Origin: Clostridioides difficile ATCC 9689 = DSM 1296
Lineage (GTDB): Bacteria > Bacillota > Clostridia > Peptostreptococcales > Peptostreptococcaceae
Assembly: GCF_001077535.1 (NCBI RefSeq)
Contig: NZ_CP011969.1
Location: 1 to 45,187, forward strand
Length of the DNA stretch: 45,187 nucleotides
Reading direction: 5' to 3'
Below are positions 7,539-16,202 of the stretch, one piece after another. The translations under genes and the position numbers were made by a program. Below the pieces are notes generated by a model. It saw only the letters and a list, made by a program, of their open reading frames with translations. It did not search any database and had not been told where the DNA came from. Position 1 is the first letter of the stretch, and each line of letters starts with the position of its first letter.

Positions 7539-9278
7539 ATTAATAAAATCAAAATACAAGTTCATATAAAAAACGGAAATATATATAATGTAACTGATTT
7601 AGTGGATAAGTGTACTTGGTCTGGTGATTATAGATCACCATCAAGAACTTTAGAATTTTCTATAATTCAATCTGCAAGTGATATTAATTTTAGGCAGATA
7701 GATATTCCAGTAGCAAGTACAGTTTGTTTCTATGTTGATGATAAAGAACTTTTTAGAGGAATGATAATAGATAGATCTAAAGACTCTAGCAATAATAATA
7801 TAGATTTTACAGCTAAAGATATGGGCTTTTTACTTTTACAAAGCGAAGTGTCATACAATTTTAAAGATAAATTAGTTGAAGATATTGCAAAGCAGGTTTT
7901 TGTAGACAATAAATTCCCACTAGGTAATTTACCTAAAACTAACGTTAAATATACAAAAATGTTTATTGGTGTAACTGGCTATGATACTATAATGAGCGTT
8001 TATACAGAAGCAAGCAAGACAACTAAAAAAAAGTATATGATAGAGTCTAATCTTGATAAATTTAATGTTATTGAGAAGGGTGTAGTTACTTTAAATATAA
8101 CATTTGAAGAAGGCTTTAATCTTATCAATACAAATTTTTCTGAAAGCATGGAGAATGTAAAAAATAAAGTACTAGTTGTTGATCAGTATGGTAATAAAAT
8201 TAGTGAGAAAATAAATGACTCTATATTTAAAGACGTTGGGGTAATTATGCAAAAGGTAATACAACAACAAGAAAACAGTACTATAGACATAGATGGAGAG
8301 TTTAAAGGAATCGAAAAAACTTGCTCTTTAAAAGGATATGGTGATATAACTTGTGTAACTGGTAGAGGTGTAAAAGTAAAAGACTCATATACAAAATTAA
8401 TAGGTCTTTTTTATATAGATACAGATAAGCATACATGGCAAAATGGAGATTATCAAATTGAACTAGAGCTTAATTTTGAGAATATAATGGATGAAAAATC
8501 TGCTGGTCAAGATGAACAAAAAGAAGATGGTTCAGAGTATACTGGAGGAACAGAATACTCTGCTGAATTTACTGCTTATTGTCCTAGAAAATCTGAGGGT
8601 GGAGATAAAGATTGTAGAGGTAAAAAACTAGATCCTTCTAAAAAAACATGTGCTGCTCCTATGGTTGGAACATATGAAAAATCTTACTATACAAAAGATT
8701 TCTTAAACAAACATCCTCTTATGAGATATGGAGATGAAATACAATTGGTTACAGGTGTTTCAAGTCGAGATGGAACGTATAAGGTAAATGATAATGGGCC
8801 TGCAATAATTATAGAAAAGGATGGAACATATCATATAGATATTTTATTTGGAAATGTTGAAGAAGCCAATAACTTTGGAAGAAGAAAAGGGAAGATTATA
8901 ATTGGTGGTTATTCTGGAAACGTGACAGAAAAAGCAAAAACAGTAATTTCAGAAGCAAGAAAACATCTTGGAAAGCCATACAAATGGGGTGGGAATGGAC
9001 CAAGTAGCTTTGATTGTTCTGGACTAATGGTATATTGCTTTAAGAAGGTTAATGTTAATTTACCAAGAACCTCAAGTCAGCAATCTAAGGTAGGTAAGAA
9101 AGTAGAGAAAAATAATTTACAGGCAGGAGATTTGGTATTTTTCCATAATCCAGTCAGCCATGTTGGACTATATGTAGGTAATGGAGAATTTTTACATGCG
9201 CCACAAACAGGAGATGTAGTCAAAATAAGTAAATTAAGTAATAGAAAAGATTTTAATACAGCTAGAAGAGTTTTGTAA
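7539..9278 (+). CDS. xkdQ-like: Baseplate hub XkdQ-like protein fused to 3D and NlpC/P60 domains
   Basis: Hub protein with cell-wall-degrading domains. The N-terminal half matches the XkdQ/late control D type (TWSGDYRSPSRTLEFS). Near residue 340 a 3D-type segment starts (EFTAYCPRK, later KVNDNGPAI). From about residue 472 an NlpC/P60 peptidase follows, with FDCSGLMVYC (catalytic Cys near 491) and SHVGLYVG (His near 540). The first GTG is at 7602, but the frame is open upstream and the missing 21 codons (INKIKIQVHIKNGNIYNVTD) look like the real family N-terminus. The best start is ATT at 7539, 6 bases after GGTGGTGAT. The start is inference; the domains are seen directly. Confidence 0.85.
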   Translation: MNKIKIQVHIKNGNIYNVTDLVDKCTWSGDYRSPSRTLEFSIIQSASDINFRQIDIPVASTVCFYVDDKELFRGMIIDRSKDSSNNNIDFTAKDMGFLLLQSEVSYNFKDKLVEDIAKQVFVDNKFPLGNLPKTNVKYTKMFIGVTGYDTIMSVYTEASKTTKKKYMIESNLDKFNVIEKGVVTLNITFEEGFNLINTNFSESMENVKNKVLVVDQYGNKISEKINDSIFKDVGVIMQKVIQQQENSTIDIDGEFKGIEKTCSLKGYGDITCVTGRGVKVKDSYTKLIGLFYIDTDKHTWQNGDYQIELELNFENIMDEKSAGQDEQKEDGSEYTGGTEYSAEFTAYCPRKSEGGDKDCRGKKLDPSKKTCAAPMVGTYEKSYYTKDFLNKHPLMRYGDEIQLVTGVSSRDGTYKVNDNGPAIIIEKDGTYHIDILFGNVEEANNFGRRKGKIIIGGYSGNVTEKAKTVISEARKHLGKPYKWGGNGPSSFDCSGLMVYCFKKVNVNLPRTSSQQSKVGKKVEKNNLQAGDLVFFHNPVSHVGLYVGNGEFLHAPQTGDVVKISKLSNRKDFNTARRVL

Positions 9279-9291
9279 AAGAGGTGATATC

Positions 9292-9624
9292 GTGGCAGAT
9301 CCAATCAATGAATTTATAGGAATAATGAGACAAGAAGGTAAATTTCATAATGAACCTTCTTTTTTTATTGGAAAAATTAAAAGTAAATTACCAGATTTAA
9401 AAATAGAGATAAATAACATCATATTAGAAAAAGAAGATATCTTGGTAGATAGTTGGATGCTTGATAGACAGATAGAGTTATTTGATACAGAAACAAGTCA
9501 AGAACATAAACATGAAATAAAAAATCCCTTTATAGATACTTTTGAATCTGGAAACACAGTAATAATGTTTAAAATAGGTGAAAAATTTGCTGTTGTAAGT
9601 AAATTGGTGAGTCTAGATGAATAA
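9292..9624 (+). CDS. xkdR-like: Baseplate protein, XkdR/DUF2577-like
   Basis: A 110-residue protein starting at GTG after GAGGTGAT. It has the XkdR/DUF2577 layout: a short N-terminal helix (INEFIGIMRQEG), IGKIKSKLPDLKIEI, a middle Lys/His-rich segment, and a C-terminal strand pair ending SGNTVIMFKIGEKFAVVSKL. Members are small, OB-like baseplate proteins next to the hub. It follows the hub gene by 13 bases and overlaps the next gene by 8 bases, so translation is probably coupled. Confidence 0.85.
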   Translation: MADPINEFIGIMRQEGKFHNEPSFFIGKIKSKLPDLKIEINNIILEKEDILVDSWMLDRQIELFDTETSQEHKHEIKNPFIDTFESGNTVIMFKIGEKFAVVSKLVSLDE

Positions 9625-10051
9625 TACTATATTCCCTTTCATGGGTGTTCCAGAAGATTATATTTCTCCAGACAATGAAGAATTACCTATTTTTAAAGAA
9701 TTTGCTTGGGATTTTGATAAAGATGAAAAGGTAATTGAAAATGGAGACTTTAAAATAGTTGAAAGAAATGAAGCAATTAAAGTATGGATTTACAAAACAA
9801 TAAAAACAGATAAGTATGTTTATTTAATATATGATTGGGATTATGGAACAGATATAAAAAATCTAATAGGGCAAAAGTATACTAAAGGTCTTACTGAAAG
9901 TGAGGCAAAAAGGTATATACAAGAAGCTCTATTAACTAATCCATATATATTAGAAGTCAATGTAACAAATGCAGAATTTAAAGATGATAATTTATCTATA
10001 AGTTTAAATGTAAAAACAATTTATGGAGAGGAGGAGATTACTTTTGTATAG
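9617..10051 (+). CDS. xkdS-like: Baseplate wedge protein, XkdS/DUF2634-like
   Basis: A 144-residue protein of the XkdS/DUF2634 (gp25-like) type. The visible signature is EFAWDFDKDEKVIENGDFKIVERNEAIKVWI, then YDWDYGTDIKNLIGQKYTKG, and EAKRYIQEALLTNPYILEV. It is thought to form part of the baseplate wedge, like T4 gp25. It overlaps the gene before it by 8 bases and the baseplate J gene after it by 8 bases, which fits a tightly coupled XkdR-S-T block. Confidence 0.88.
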   Translation: MNNTIFPFMGVPEDYISPDNEELPIFKEFAWDFDKDEKVIENGDFKIVERNEAIKVWIYKTIKTDKYVYLIYDWDYGTDIKNLIGQKYTKGLTESEAKRYIQEALLTNPYILEVNVTNAEFKDDNLSISLNVKTIYGEEEITFV

Positions 10052-11096
10052 TGGCCAATCATTTAGTACCTTAAATAATAGAACTTTAAATAACATAAAT
10101 CTCCCTCTTTATAAAAACCAAGGATCTTCTCTTTATAATATAGTTTCTCCAATAAATTCAGAACTTGCACAATTATATATAGAACTTTCTTATATACATA
10201 AGAGAGTTTTTATTCAAGATAACTTTGACGATTTTCTTGATAGAAGAGTCAATGAATTTGGTGTATATAGAAAGTTAGGCACAGAAGCAATAGGTGAGGT
10301 AATATTTGAGGGCAAAATAGGAACTAAAATACCAAATGGAACAATAGTATCTCATAGTGATTTACTATTTGTAGTTATTAAAGATGTTACAATAGATGAA
10401 GATAGTAAGTTAAATGTAAGCCTTATACAGGCTTTAGAGGTTGGCATTAAGTATAATTTATCAGCTAACACAGAATTTAAACTTATAGAAGAAATAAATG
10501 GAGTAACTAAAATTTATAATGAACTTGACCTAAAAGGTGGAACAGAAATAGAAACTGATGAAGAATTAAAAGAAAGGTTCTATAAAATACAAAAAAATCA
10601 AGCGACAAGTGGAAATAAAGCACATTACCAGTCTTGGGCTTTAGAGGTTGAAGGTGTTTATAACGCAAAAGTAATTCCTCGTTGGGATGGACCAGGTACA
10701 ATTAAGATTCTAATTTATGGTCAAAATAATCAATCAGTTGATAATGAAGTATTGCAAAGATGTATTGAACATATAGAAGAAGAAAAACCTATTGGACCTA
10801 CTATTACAATTGTTACACCAAGTACTTTTGATATTAATATTAGTGCAACTTTAACACTTGAAAATGGATATGATATTGAATCTATAAAAGTTGTGTTTTT
10901 AGATATTATAAATTCTTATTTAATAGAAAATTCAAGAGAGATTATTTATATAAAAATAATGAGTTTGTTAGCAAGCATAGAAGGTGTTCATGATATAAAA
11001 AATCTCCTTGTAAATGATGATGTTAAAAACATAATAGTTGATGAAGAAAAAGCTCCTGCTGTTTCAAGTGCTATATTTGATATCGAGGTGAGTTAA
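10044..11096 (+). CDS. xkdT-like: Baseplate J-like protein, XkdT-like
   Basis: A 350-residue baseplate J family protein (XkdT, Mu gp47/T4 gp6-like). Motifs: RRVNEFGVYRKLGTEAIGEV, NGTIVSHSDLLFVV, ELDLKGGTEIETDEELKERF, SGNKAHYQSWALEVEGVYNAKV and WDGPGTIKILIYG. I chose TTG at 10044 because AGGAGGAG lies 7 bases upstream; the ATG at 10023 has no ribosome site and would start inside the previous gene with the ribosome site as coding sequence. Wedge protein of the contractile baseplate. Confidence 0.92.
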   Translation: MYSGQSFSTLNNRTLNNINLPLYKNQGSSLYNIVSPINSELAQLYIELSYIHKRVFIQDNFDDFLDRRVNEFGVYRKLGTEAIGEVIFEGKIGTKIPNGTIVSHSDLLFVVIKDVTIDEDSKLNVSLIQALEVGIKYNLSANTEFKLIEEINGVTKIYNELDLKGGTEIETDEELKERFYKIQKNQATSGNKAHYQSWALEVEGVYNAKVIPRWDGPGTIKILIYGQNNQSVDNEVLQRCIEHIEEEKPIGPTITIVTPSTFDINISATLTLENGYDIESIKVVFLDIINSYLIENSREIIYIKIMSLLASIEGVHDIKNLLVNDDVKNIIVDEEKAPAVSSAIFDIEVS

Positions 11097-11097
11097 A

Positions 11098-11712
11098 TTG
11101 AAGTTAATTGATTACCTGCCAAGTTTTGCAAACAATGAAATTGACATACAAATCCAAGAAGCACTTGAAAATGAACTTTTAACGCTAATTGATGAAAAAG
11201 ATGATTTATTAGAACAGTTTTTTATAGATACAGCAACTTGGGGACTTGATGATTGGGAGAACCTTTTAAGCATAAAAGTAAATTATAAGTTAGACTTCGA
11301 TACTAGAAGAAGCAATATAAAAGCAAAGATGAGAGGTAAGGGTACAACAACAATAGAGGTTATAAAAGCTATCTCGGAAGCTTACACAAAGACCAATGTT
11401 GATGTAGAAGTATTTAGTAATCTATTTAGTTTTACACTTAGTTTTATAACAAATGATTGTAGTTATAACACTATTTTAGAGTTAGATAAGAAAATAGAAG
11501 AAATAAAACCTGCACACCTTGAACATAAATTTGAAATGATTTTATTTAATGAAAATGGACTTTATGCAGGAGCAATGAGCAGTACAGGAGAAACAGTTAC
11601 TATATACCCTTATACACCTAAAAATATAGAATGTTTTGGAGAAATAATACTAGCTAGTGGAAACAATAAAAGTGCTGAAAGGGTAACATTATACCCACAG
11701 GAGGTGATATAA
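11098..11712 (+). CDS. xkdU-like: Tail protein, XkdU/YmfQ-like (DUF2313)
   Basis: A 204-residue protein in the XkdU/YmfQ family position, starting at TTG one base after the XkdT stop (GAGGTGAG upstream). Typical elements: an N-terminal segment MKLIDYLPSFANNEIDIQIQ, the ATWGLDDWENLL motif, the DTRRSNIKAKMRGKGTTTIE motif, and a later KPAHLEHKFEM. Members close the baseplate and hold the tail fibres. The C-terminal 45 residues diverge and probably form the fibre contact. Confidence 0.85.
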   Translation: MKLIDYLPSFANNEIDIQIQEALENELLTLIDEKDDLLEQFFIDTATWGLDDWENLLSIKVNYKLDFDTRRSNIKAKMRGKGTTTIEVIKAISEAYTKTNVDVEVFSNLFSFTLSFITNDCSYNTILELDKKIEEIKPAHLEHKFEMILFNENGLYAGAMSSTGETVTIYPYTPKNIECFGEIILASGNNKSAERVTLYPQEVI

Positions 11713-12495
11713 TTGGCACAAGCACAATATTATACATTACTTACAGAAATAGGCAAGGCGGCTATAGCAAACGCTACAGCACTTGGAACTAGAGTGGATT
11801 TTGCAAAAATAAAAGTTGGGGATGGTGGTGGAAGTGCATATATTCCAACAGAAACTCAAACAGAACTCAAAAATGTAGTGTGGGAAAGCACATTAGAGCA
11901 TGTTCAAGCAGACGAAAAAAATCCTAATTGGGTAGTTATCCAAAAAACTATAACTGGAGATACTGGAAGCTTTACAATTAGGGAGATTGGAGTATTCGAC
12001 TCTAAAGACCAACTTCTCGCAGTATCTAGCTATCCCGAAACTTATAAACCTGCTCCAGATTCGGGAACAGTAAAAGAAATATTAATTAAAATTATATTAG
12101 CTGTGTCTAATACAGCAAGTATAAATTTAAAAATAGACCCAACTGTTGTGCTAGCAACATTAAGAGATATACAAGATTTAGACGCTAAAATTGATACAAC
12201 TAAAACAGAATTAACAAGCAACATAGAAACTACTAAAACAGAGTTAAACACTAAAATAGGGGATACAACACAACTTACTACAACAGATAAAACAAATATA
12301 GTTAGTGCATTAAATGAGGTAAAAAGCAGTGTAGACAGCATAGAAACAACAGCAGAGAAAACAAGTATAAAAGATACAGATAACTTATTTTCAAGTGGTA
12401 ATGTAGAGGGAGCATTAAAAGAAGTGATGCAAGAAGTAAAAGGTAATAGAAGTAGTATTATATCAACAGTAAATAATAATTTGATACCAATGTAG
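11713..12495 (+). CDS. Tail fibre protein (DUF3751-like N-terminus)
   Basis: A 260-residue fibre starting at TTG after GGAGGTGATATAA. Residues 1-150 form the phage tail-collar/DUF3751 domain (YYTLLTEIGKAAIANATALG, VDFAKIKVGDGGG, GSFTIREIGVFDSKDQLLAV). From about 155 to 190 there are heptad-like repeats with KTELTSNIETTKTELNTKI, and the end carries the phage motifs TDKTNIVSALNEV and NLFSSGNVEGALKEV found in many clostridial fibres. It should link the baseplate to the next, distal fibre protein. Confidence 0.85.
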   Translation: MAQAQYYTLLTEIGKAAIANATALGTRVDFAKIKVGDGGGSAYIPTETQTELKNVVWESTLEHVQADEKNPNWVVIQKTITGDTGSFTIREIGVFDSKDQLLAVSSYPETYKPAPDSGTVKEILIKIILAVSNTASINLKIDPTVVLATLRDIQDLDAKIDTTKTELTSNIETTKTELNTKIGDTTQLTTTDKTNIVSALNEVKSSVDSIETTAEKTSIKDTDNLFSSGNVEGALKEVMQEVKGNRSSIISTVNNNLIPM

Positions 12496-12514
12496 AAAGG
12501 AAGGTGAAATTAGT

Positions 12515-14002
12515 ATGTCTACAACTGTTTTAGAAAGAACTGTCAAAAGAAGACGTGGTTATTATCGTATGACAGATATTCATGCTTCACGTCTTACTTA
12601 TAACGACGGAAGTCCTTATTATACTGACTTTGTTGCTTATTATACTTTAGACCAATATGAAAGAGTTTCTATATCTGCAACTAAAAAATTTGTAGCTTAT
12701 TCAACTAGGGCTTGTCAGATAATAAATGGCAGAGAAGTTGATATTAGTAGGAATTTTACTCAAGAAACAACTGTTCAGTTTGTACCCGACCCTACTATTT
12801 TTATAAGTAACGATTTAGGTGTGATTGGTAATGCGTGTAGTATAAATTATAGAATATCAGATAGTGATTCTAGTGTTAGATTTAAAATAATCGAAAAAAT
12901 AAATGGTGTTAAAATAGCTGAAAAAAATAATGTTGTTGATGGAAACTATGAATTAATTATTACAGATGAACTCTTATCTGAGTTGGCATTTAACTCTGTA
13001 AATAATATAACTATTGAACTCGATAATGGTTATGGTGGAATATTCTTAGATAAAACTGTTACATTTACAAAAGGTAATACTAAACCAAAATTAAATATAA
13101 CTTCTTATAACTCCACTTCTGCAACATTTACAGCAATAGATACAGATAATAATTTATCTAAAATAGAGTGGTTTATAGATGATGTATTAAAGGAAATAAT
13201 AACAACAGATTTAACAACAGAGAAAACAATAAACTATGAACTTGCAGACAATGCAATACACACATTAAAAATAGTTGCTACAGATTCAGAAAATGCAACA
13301 GCAGAAAAAGTGCTAAGTATAAGCAAAGAGATAATGCCACTTCAATCTGATGCTAGTTTAAGTGATATATCAACTAAGTTGATAGAGATTGGAGAAGGGT
13401 TTAGAAATGGTAAAACAAGTATTATAAATACTTTAGCATTAAAGAATATAGAAGCAAGTTTGAATAACACACTTGTTGAGTTATCAGAGAAAATAAAGCA
13501 GTCTTTTGATAGTGGAGACGCTAGTTTACAGGATTTGATGAATCAGTTAACACAAGCTAATAATACTATATCGCAATTAAACTCTAAATATAAAGTTGCT
13601 AGTGGAACAGTCACTTCTTTTGCGGATAGTGCTAAAATTGCTTATCCATATCTAACCGACAGAACTTTTAAACCTGGTACTTGGGTTAAAATTAGTAATT
13701 TAGATTTTAAGCCTAACATTTTCTTTGCTGATTTTGATTACTATGATACTGAATATAAAAATAATTATAAACTTTTCCTTTTTGCTTGTCGTGGTGTCGC
13801 TACACAAAGAGGTGTTGATTTTTCAAGCGTTACAGCTTTTATTAGAAAAAACAGTGATGAAAATTTTCATGCTAATGGTTGGCTCTATAATAATTCCGAA
13901 GGGGATGTTTATTTTAATAATACTGGTGTTCAAATTCCAGCTTATAACTTTGACTCAACTCAAAGACATATTTATAAATGGTATGCTATTAAATTTATTT
14001 AA
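12515..14002 (+). CDS. Distal tail fibre / receptor-binding protein candidate
   Basis: A 495-residue protein after the proximal fibre, ATG preceded by AGAAAGGAAGGTG. The middle part (about 95-270) looks like repeated Ig-like beta domains (PKLNITSYNSTSATFTAIDT and similar), followed by a helical stretch at 280-350 (LEASL, ELSEKIKQSF, LNSKYK) and a C-terminal beta domain from about 355. The first 75 residues and the last 140 use CGT arginine and pyrimidine-ending codons much more than the neighbours, which mostly use AGA. This suggests a mosaic origin. Receptor binding is inference from position and mosaicism. Confidence 0.65.
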   Translation: MSTTVLERTVKRRRGYYRMTDIHASRLTYNDGSPYYTDFVAYYTLDQYERVSISATKKFVAYSTRACQIINGREVDISRNFTQETTVQFVPDPTIFISNDLGVIGNACSINYRISDSDSSVRFKIIEKINGVKIAEKNNVVDGNYELIITDELLSELAFNSVNNITIELDNGYGGIFLDKTVTFTKGNTKPKLNITSYNSTSATFTAIDTDNNLSKIEWFIDDVLKEIITTDLTTEKTINYELADNAIHTLKIVATDSENATAEKVLSISKEIMPLQSDASLSDISTKLIEIGEGFRNGKTSIINTLALKNIEASLNNTLVELSEKIKQSFDSGDASLQDLMNQLTQANNTISQLNSKYKVASGTVTSFADSAKIAYPYLTDRTFKPGTWVKISNLDFKPNIFFADFDYYDTEYKNNYKLFLFACRGVATQRGVDFSSVTAFIRKNSDENFHANGWLYNNSEGDVYFNNTGVQIPAYNFDSTQRHIYKWYAIKFI

Positions 14003-14017
14003 GAAGGAGAAAAAAAT

Positions 14018-14311
14018 ATGAATGTTCCAAACAGAGTAATATATGACCAAACAGGCAAAATAATTTTTGAAACAGGTGAGTCCTGTGGGGATGTGTTACC
14101 ACACAATAAAATAACTGAATTAGATTATATTGATATTCCATATGGAAGTATAGATTATATTAAAAATAGAATTATAGGCATAAATATAGAAACAAAACAA
14201 CCAATTTTGGAAGAAATACCAGTATATGTAAGTGAAGAAAAAAAGAGAATACAAGAATTAGAAAATCAAGTTTTATTAAATGAAAATGAAAAAGTAGGAG
14301 GATTATTATAA
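14018..14311 (+). CDS. Small protein after tail fibre
   Basis: A 97-residue protein, ATG after AAGGAG, 15 bases beyond the fibre stop, sharing one base with the next gene. It begins NVPNRVIYDQTGKIIFETGE, holds GDVLPHNKITELDYIDIPYG, and ends in a charged helix (VSEEKKRIQELENQVLLNENE). Proteins of this size and pattern often follow fibres in clostridial phages and may be fibre-assembly factors. I do not recognise a named family and assign no function. Confidence 0.7.
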   Translation: MNVPNRVIYDQTGKIIFETGESCGDVLPHNKITELDYIDIPYGSIDYIKNRIIGINIETKQPILEEIPVYVSEEKKRIQELENQVLLNENEKVGGLL

Positions 14312-14493
14312 TGAATATAAATAATGTTGTAGTAAGAATATTAGCAGAGAGGATATTAAACGGAGGATTAAACCCTCTAAAAAATCGAGAATTTGAATTA
14401 GATGACGTAACTAACACAGAGTATAGAAAAGCAGTAGAGGATTATATAATTAGAGAAAGTGGAGTAGTAGAAGGAGCAGAACCAACAAAATAG
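14311..14493 (+). CDS. Small hypothetical protein
   Basis: A 60-residue protein whose ATG overlaps the A of the previous stop and which has GTAGGAGGATTATT upstream. It is acidic and mostly helical (VVRILAERILNGGLNPLKNR, then a conserved-looking EYRKAVEDYIIRE). Translational coupling with the gene before it suggests joint work, possibly in fibre assembly. No family recognised. Confidence 0.65.
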   Translation: MNINNVVVRILAERILNGGLNPLKNREFELDDVTNTEYRKAVEDYIIRESGVVEGAEPTK

Positions 14494-14590
14494 GTTTTTT
14501 TTATATAAATTAAAAATAATTTCCTTTTTTAGTTATATATTTTTTATTTTTATCTATAATAAAAAAATTCTATTAAAAGGAGATTAAAAA

Positions 14591-14809
14591 ATGAAGAAAA
14601 TAATTGTAATTTGCATTCTAGTTCTAATGTTAATTATACCTACTATGGGGGAGATATTTATAATGGTAGAAAATATAAAGCTAGAGGGGCTAGAACAAAA
14701 CCCAACAAGTTGTTACATTTCTAATCCAGGGATTATGGGAGAAGCAAAATGTGATGCAGCATACTTTATTATAGCTGCAGATTTCGTTAACAATTTAAAG
14801 GTAAAATAA
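14591..14809 (+). CDS. Small exported or membrane protein in the lysis region
   Basis: A 72-residue protein with a hydrophobic N-terminus (MKKIIVICILVLMLIIPTMG, residues 1-20) and a short tail with two Cys residues (TSCY and AKCD). ATG follows AAAAGGAGA. It sits between the fibre operon and the holin and is followed by a terminator at 14825, so it is expressed apart from the holin. Its place next to holin and endolysin makes a lysis role (a second holin or a spanin-like factor) conceivable, but nothing proves this. Confidence 0.6.
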   Translation: MKKIIVICILVLMLIIPTMGEIFIMVENIKLEGLEQNPTSCYISNPGIMGEAKCDAAYFIIAADFVNNLKVK

Positions 14810-14824
14810 TAAATTAATACATTT

Positions 14825-14855
14825 AAAGGACTTAGATAATTCTAGGTCCTTTTTA
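14825..14855 (+). terminator. Intrinsic terminator before the holin gene
   Basis: AAAGGACTTAGA (14825-14836), loop TAAT, then TCTAGGTCCTTT with a T run. The stem is 12 bp with one G-U pair. It lies between the small membrane protein and the holin. Confidence 0.75.
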
Positions 14856-14876
14856 ATACAAAAATTAGGAGGAAAT

Positions 14877-15308
14877 ATGAATTTAACAATAGTTTTTTTA
14901 GCAACAAATATATTTATAAAATTAGTAATATTAGCAATAGCATTTGATACACTGTTAGGTTGCTTAAGAGCAATAAAAACACATCAGTTTAATTCAAGTT
15001 TTGGAATAAATGGAGGAATAAGAAAAGTTGCAATGATAGCATGTATATTTTTTCTAGCAGTAGTTGATATACTTACAAAGTTTAACTTTTTATTTATGTT
15101 GCCACAAGATTGGATTGATTTCTTGAGATTAAATCATCTTGGAATATCTGAATTTTTCTCTATTCTATTCATTTTGTATGAAAGTGTAAGTATATTAAAA
15201 AATATGTACTTATGTGGATTACCAGTTCCCAAAAAATTAAAGGAGAAAATAGGCAATTTACTAGATACAATGACAGACGAATTAAATATTAAGGGAGGTA
15301 ATAAATAA
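14877..15308 (+). CDS. Holin, TcdE / phage holin family 4 type
   Basis: A 143-residue membrane protein that matches the toxin-secretion/phage-lysis holin family, which includes C. difficile TcdE and clostridial phage holins. Three hydrophobic segments can be seen: about residues 5-28, 45-68 and 80-105; between the first two is the family stretch FDTLLGCLRAIKTHQFNSS followed by FGINGGIRKV. It should form the membrane lesion that lets the endolysin out. ATG follows TTAGGAGG. Its stop overlaps the endolysin ATG (15308), as is usual for lysis cassettes. Confidence 0.92.
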   Translation: MNLTIVFLATNIFIKLVILAIAFDTLLGCLRAIKTHQFNSSFGINGGIRKVAMIACIFFLAVVDILTKFNFLFMLPQDWIDFLRLNHLGISEFFSILFILYESVSILKNMYLCGLPVPKKLKEKIGNLLDTMTDELNIKGGNK

Positions 15309-16144
15309 TGAAAATATGTATTACAGTAGGACACAGTATTTTAAAAAGTGGAGCATGCACTTCTGCTGATGGAGTAATTAACGAGTATCAATACAACAAA
15401 TCTCTTGCACCAGTATTAGCAGATATATTTAGAAAAGAAGGGCATAAGGTAGATGTAATAATATGTCCCGAAAAGCAATTTAAAACTAAATCAGAAGAAA
15501 AGTCATATAAAATACCTAAGATTAATAGTGGAAACTATAACTTACTTATAGAGTTGCATTTAAATTCAAGTGGTGTAGGAGCTTTTGGAACAGAAGTATT
15601 TTACTATAGTGAAAAAGGGAAGGAATATGCGCAGAGGGTAGTAGATAAACTGTCTAAACCTTTCATAAGAAAAAAAGGAGATAAAGAAGTAGGTAATAGA
15701 GGTGCTAAATTAGATAAAAGTTTATATATCTTAAATAGTTCAAAGCCTACAGCAGTATTAATTGAAAGTTTCTTTTGTGATAATAAAGAAGATTATGAGA
15801 AAGCTAAGAAACTAGGTCATGAAGGGATTGCTAAGTTAATTGTAGAAGGTATATTAAATAAAAATATAAATAATGAGGGAGTTAAACAGATGTACAAACA
15901 TACAATAGTTTATGATGGAGAAGTTGACAAAATCCCTGCAACTGTAGTTGGTTGGGGTTATAATGATGGGAAAATACTGATATGTGATATAAAAGATTAC
16001 GTACCAGGTCAGACGCAAAATCTTTATGTTGTAGGCGGTGGAGCATGTGAGAAGATAGGTTCTATTACTAAAGAGCATTACACAATGATAAAAGGTAATG
16101 ATAGATTTGATACACTTTACAAAGCATTAGATTTTATCAAATAA
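15308..16144 (+). CDS. Endolysin, N-acetylmuramoyl-L-alanine amidase (CD27L-like)
   Basis: A 278-residue amidase_3 lysin. The zinc site is visible: His9 (CITVGHS), Glu26 (NEYQYN) and the later LLIELHLN His; the catalytic Glu is in AVLIESFFCDN. From memory both halves match CD27L of a C. difficile phage almost residue for residue, apart from the variable region around residues 90-125. The C-terminal domain begins near MYKHTIVYDGEVD, and Met (ATG at 15891) after GAGGGAGTTAAACAG is a good internal start; in CD27L/CTP1L this site yields a separate C-terminal product that joins the full-length enzyme. Cleaves the peptidoglycan amide bond at lysis. Confidence 0.95.
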   Translation: MKICITVGHSILKSGACTSADGVINEYQYNKSLAPVLADIFRKEGHKVDVIICPEKQFKTKSEEKSYKIPKINSGNYNLLIELHLNSSGVGAFGTEVFYYSEKGKEYAQRVVDKLSKPFIRKKGDKEVGNRGAKLDKSLYILNSSKPTAVLIESFFCDNKEDYEKAKKLGHEGIAKLIVEGILNKNINNEGVKQMYKHTIVYDGEVDKIPATVVGWGYNDGKILICDIKDYVPGQTQNLYVVGGGACEKIGSITKEHYTMIKGNDRFDTLYKALDFIK

Positions 16145-16202
16145 TAACTTGTTGTAATATCCAATCAATATAAAATTTATTCAACTTAGGAGGACTTGCA
16201 AC

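Noticed and set aside
10023-10043. ATG 10023 as start of the baseplate J gene
   Set aside because: It would make the strong AGGAGGAG site coding and has no ribosome site of its own; TTG 10044 fits.
13725-14021. Rightward 98-codon frame overlapping the end of the fibre gene
   Set aside because: Alternative-frame translation of T-rich coding sequence; no ribosome site; the fibre frame is clearly the real one.
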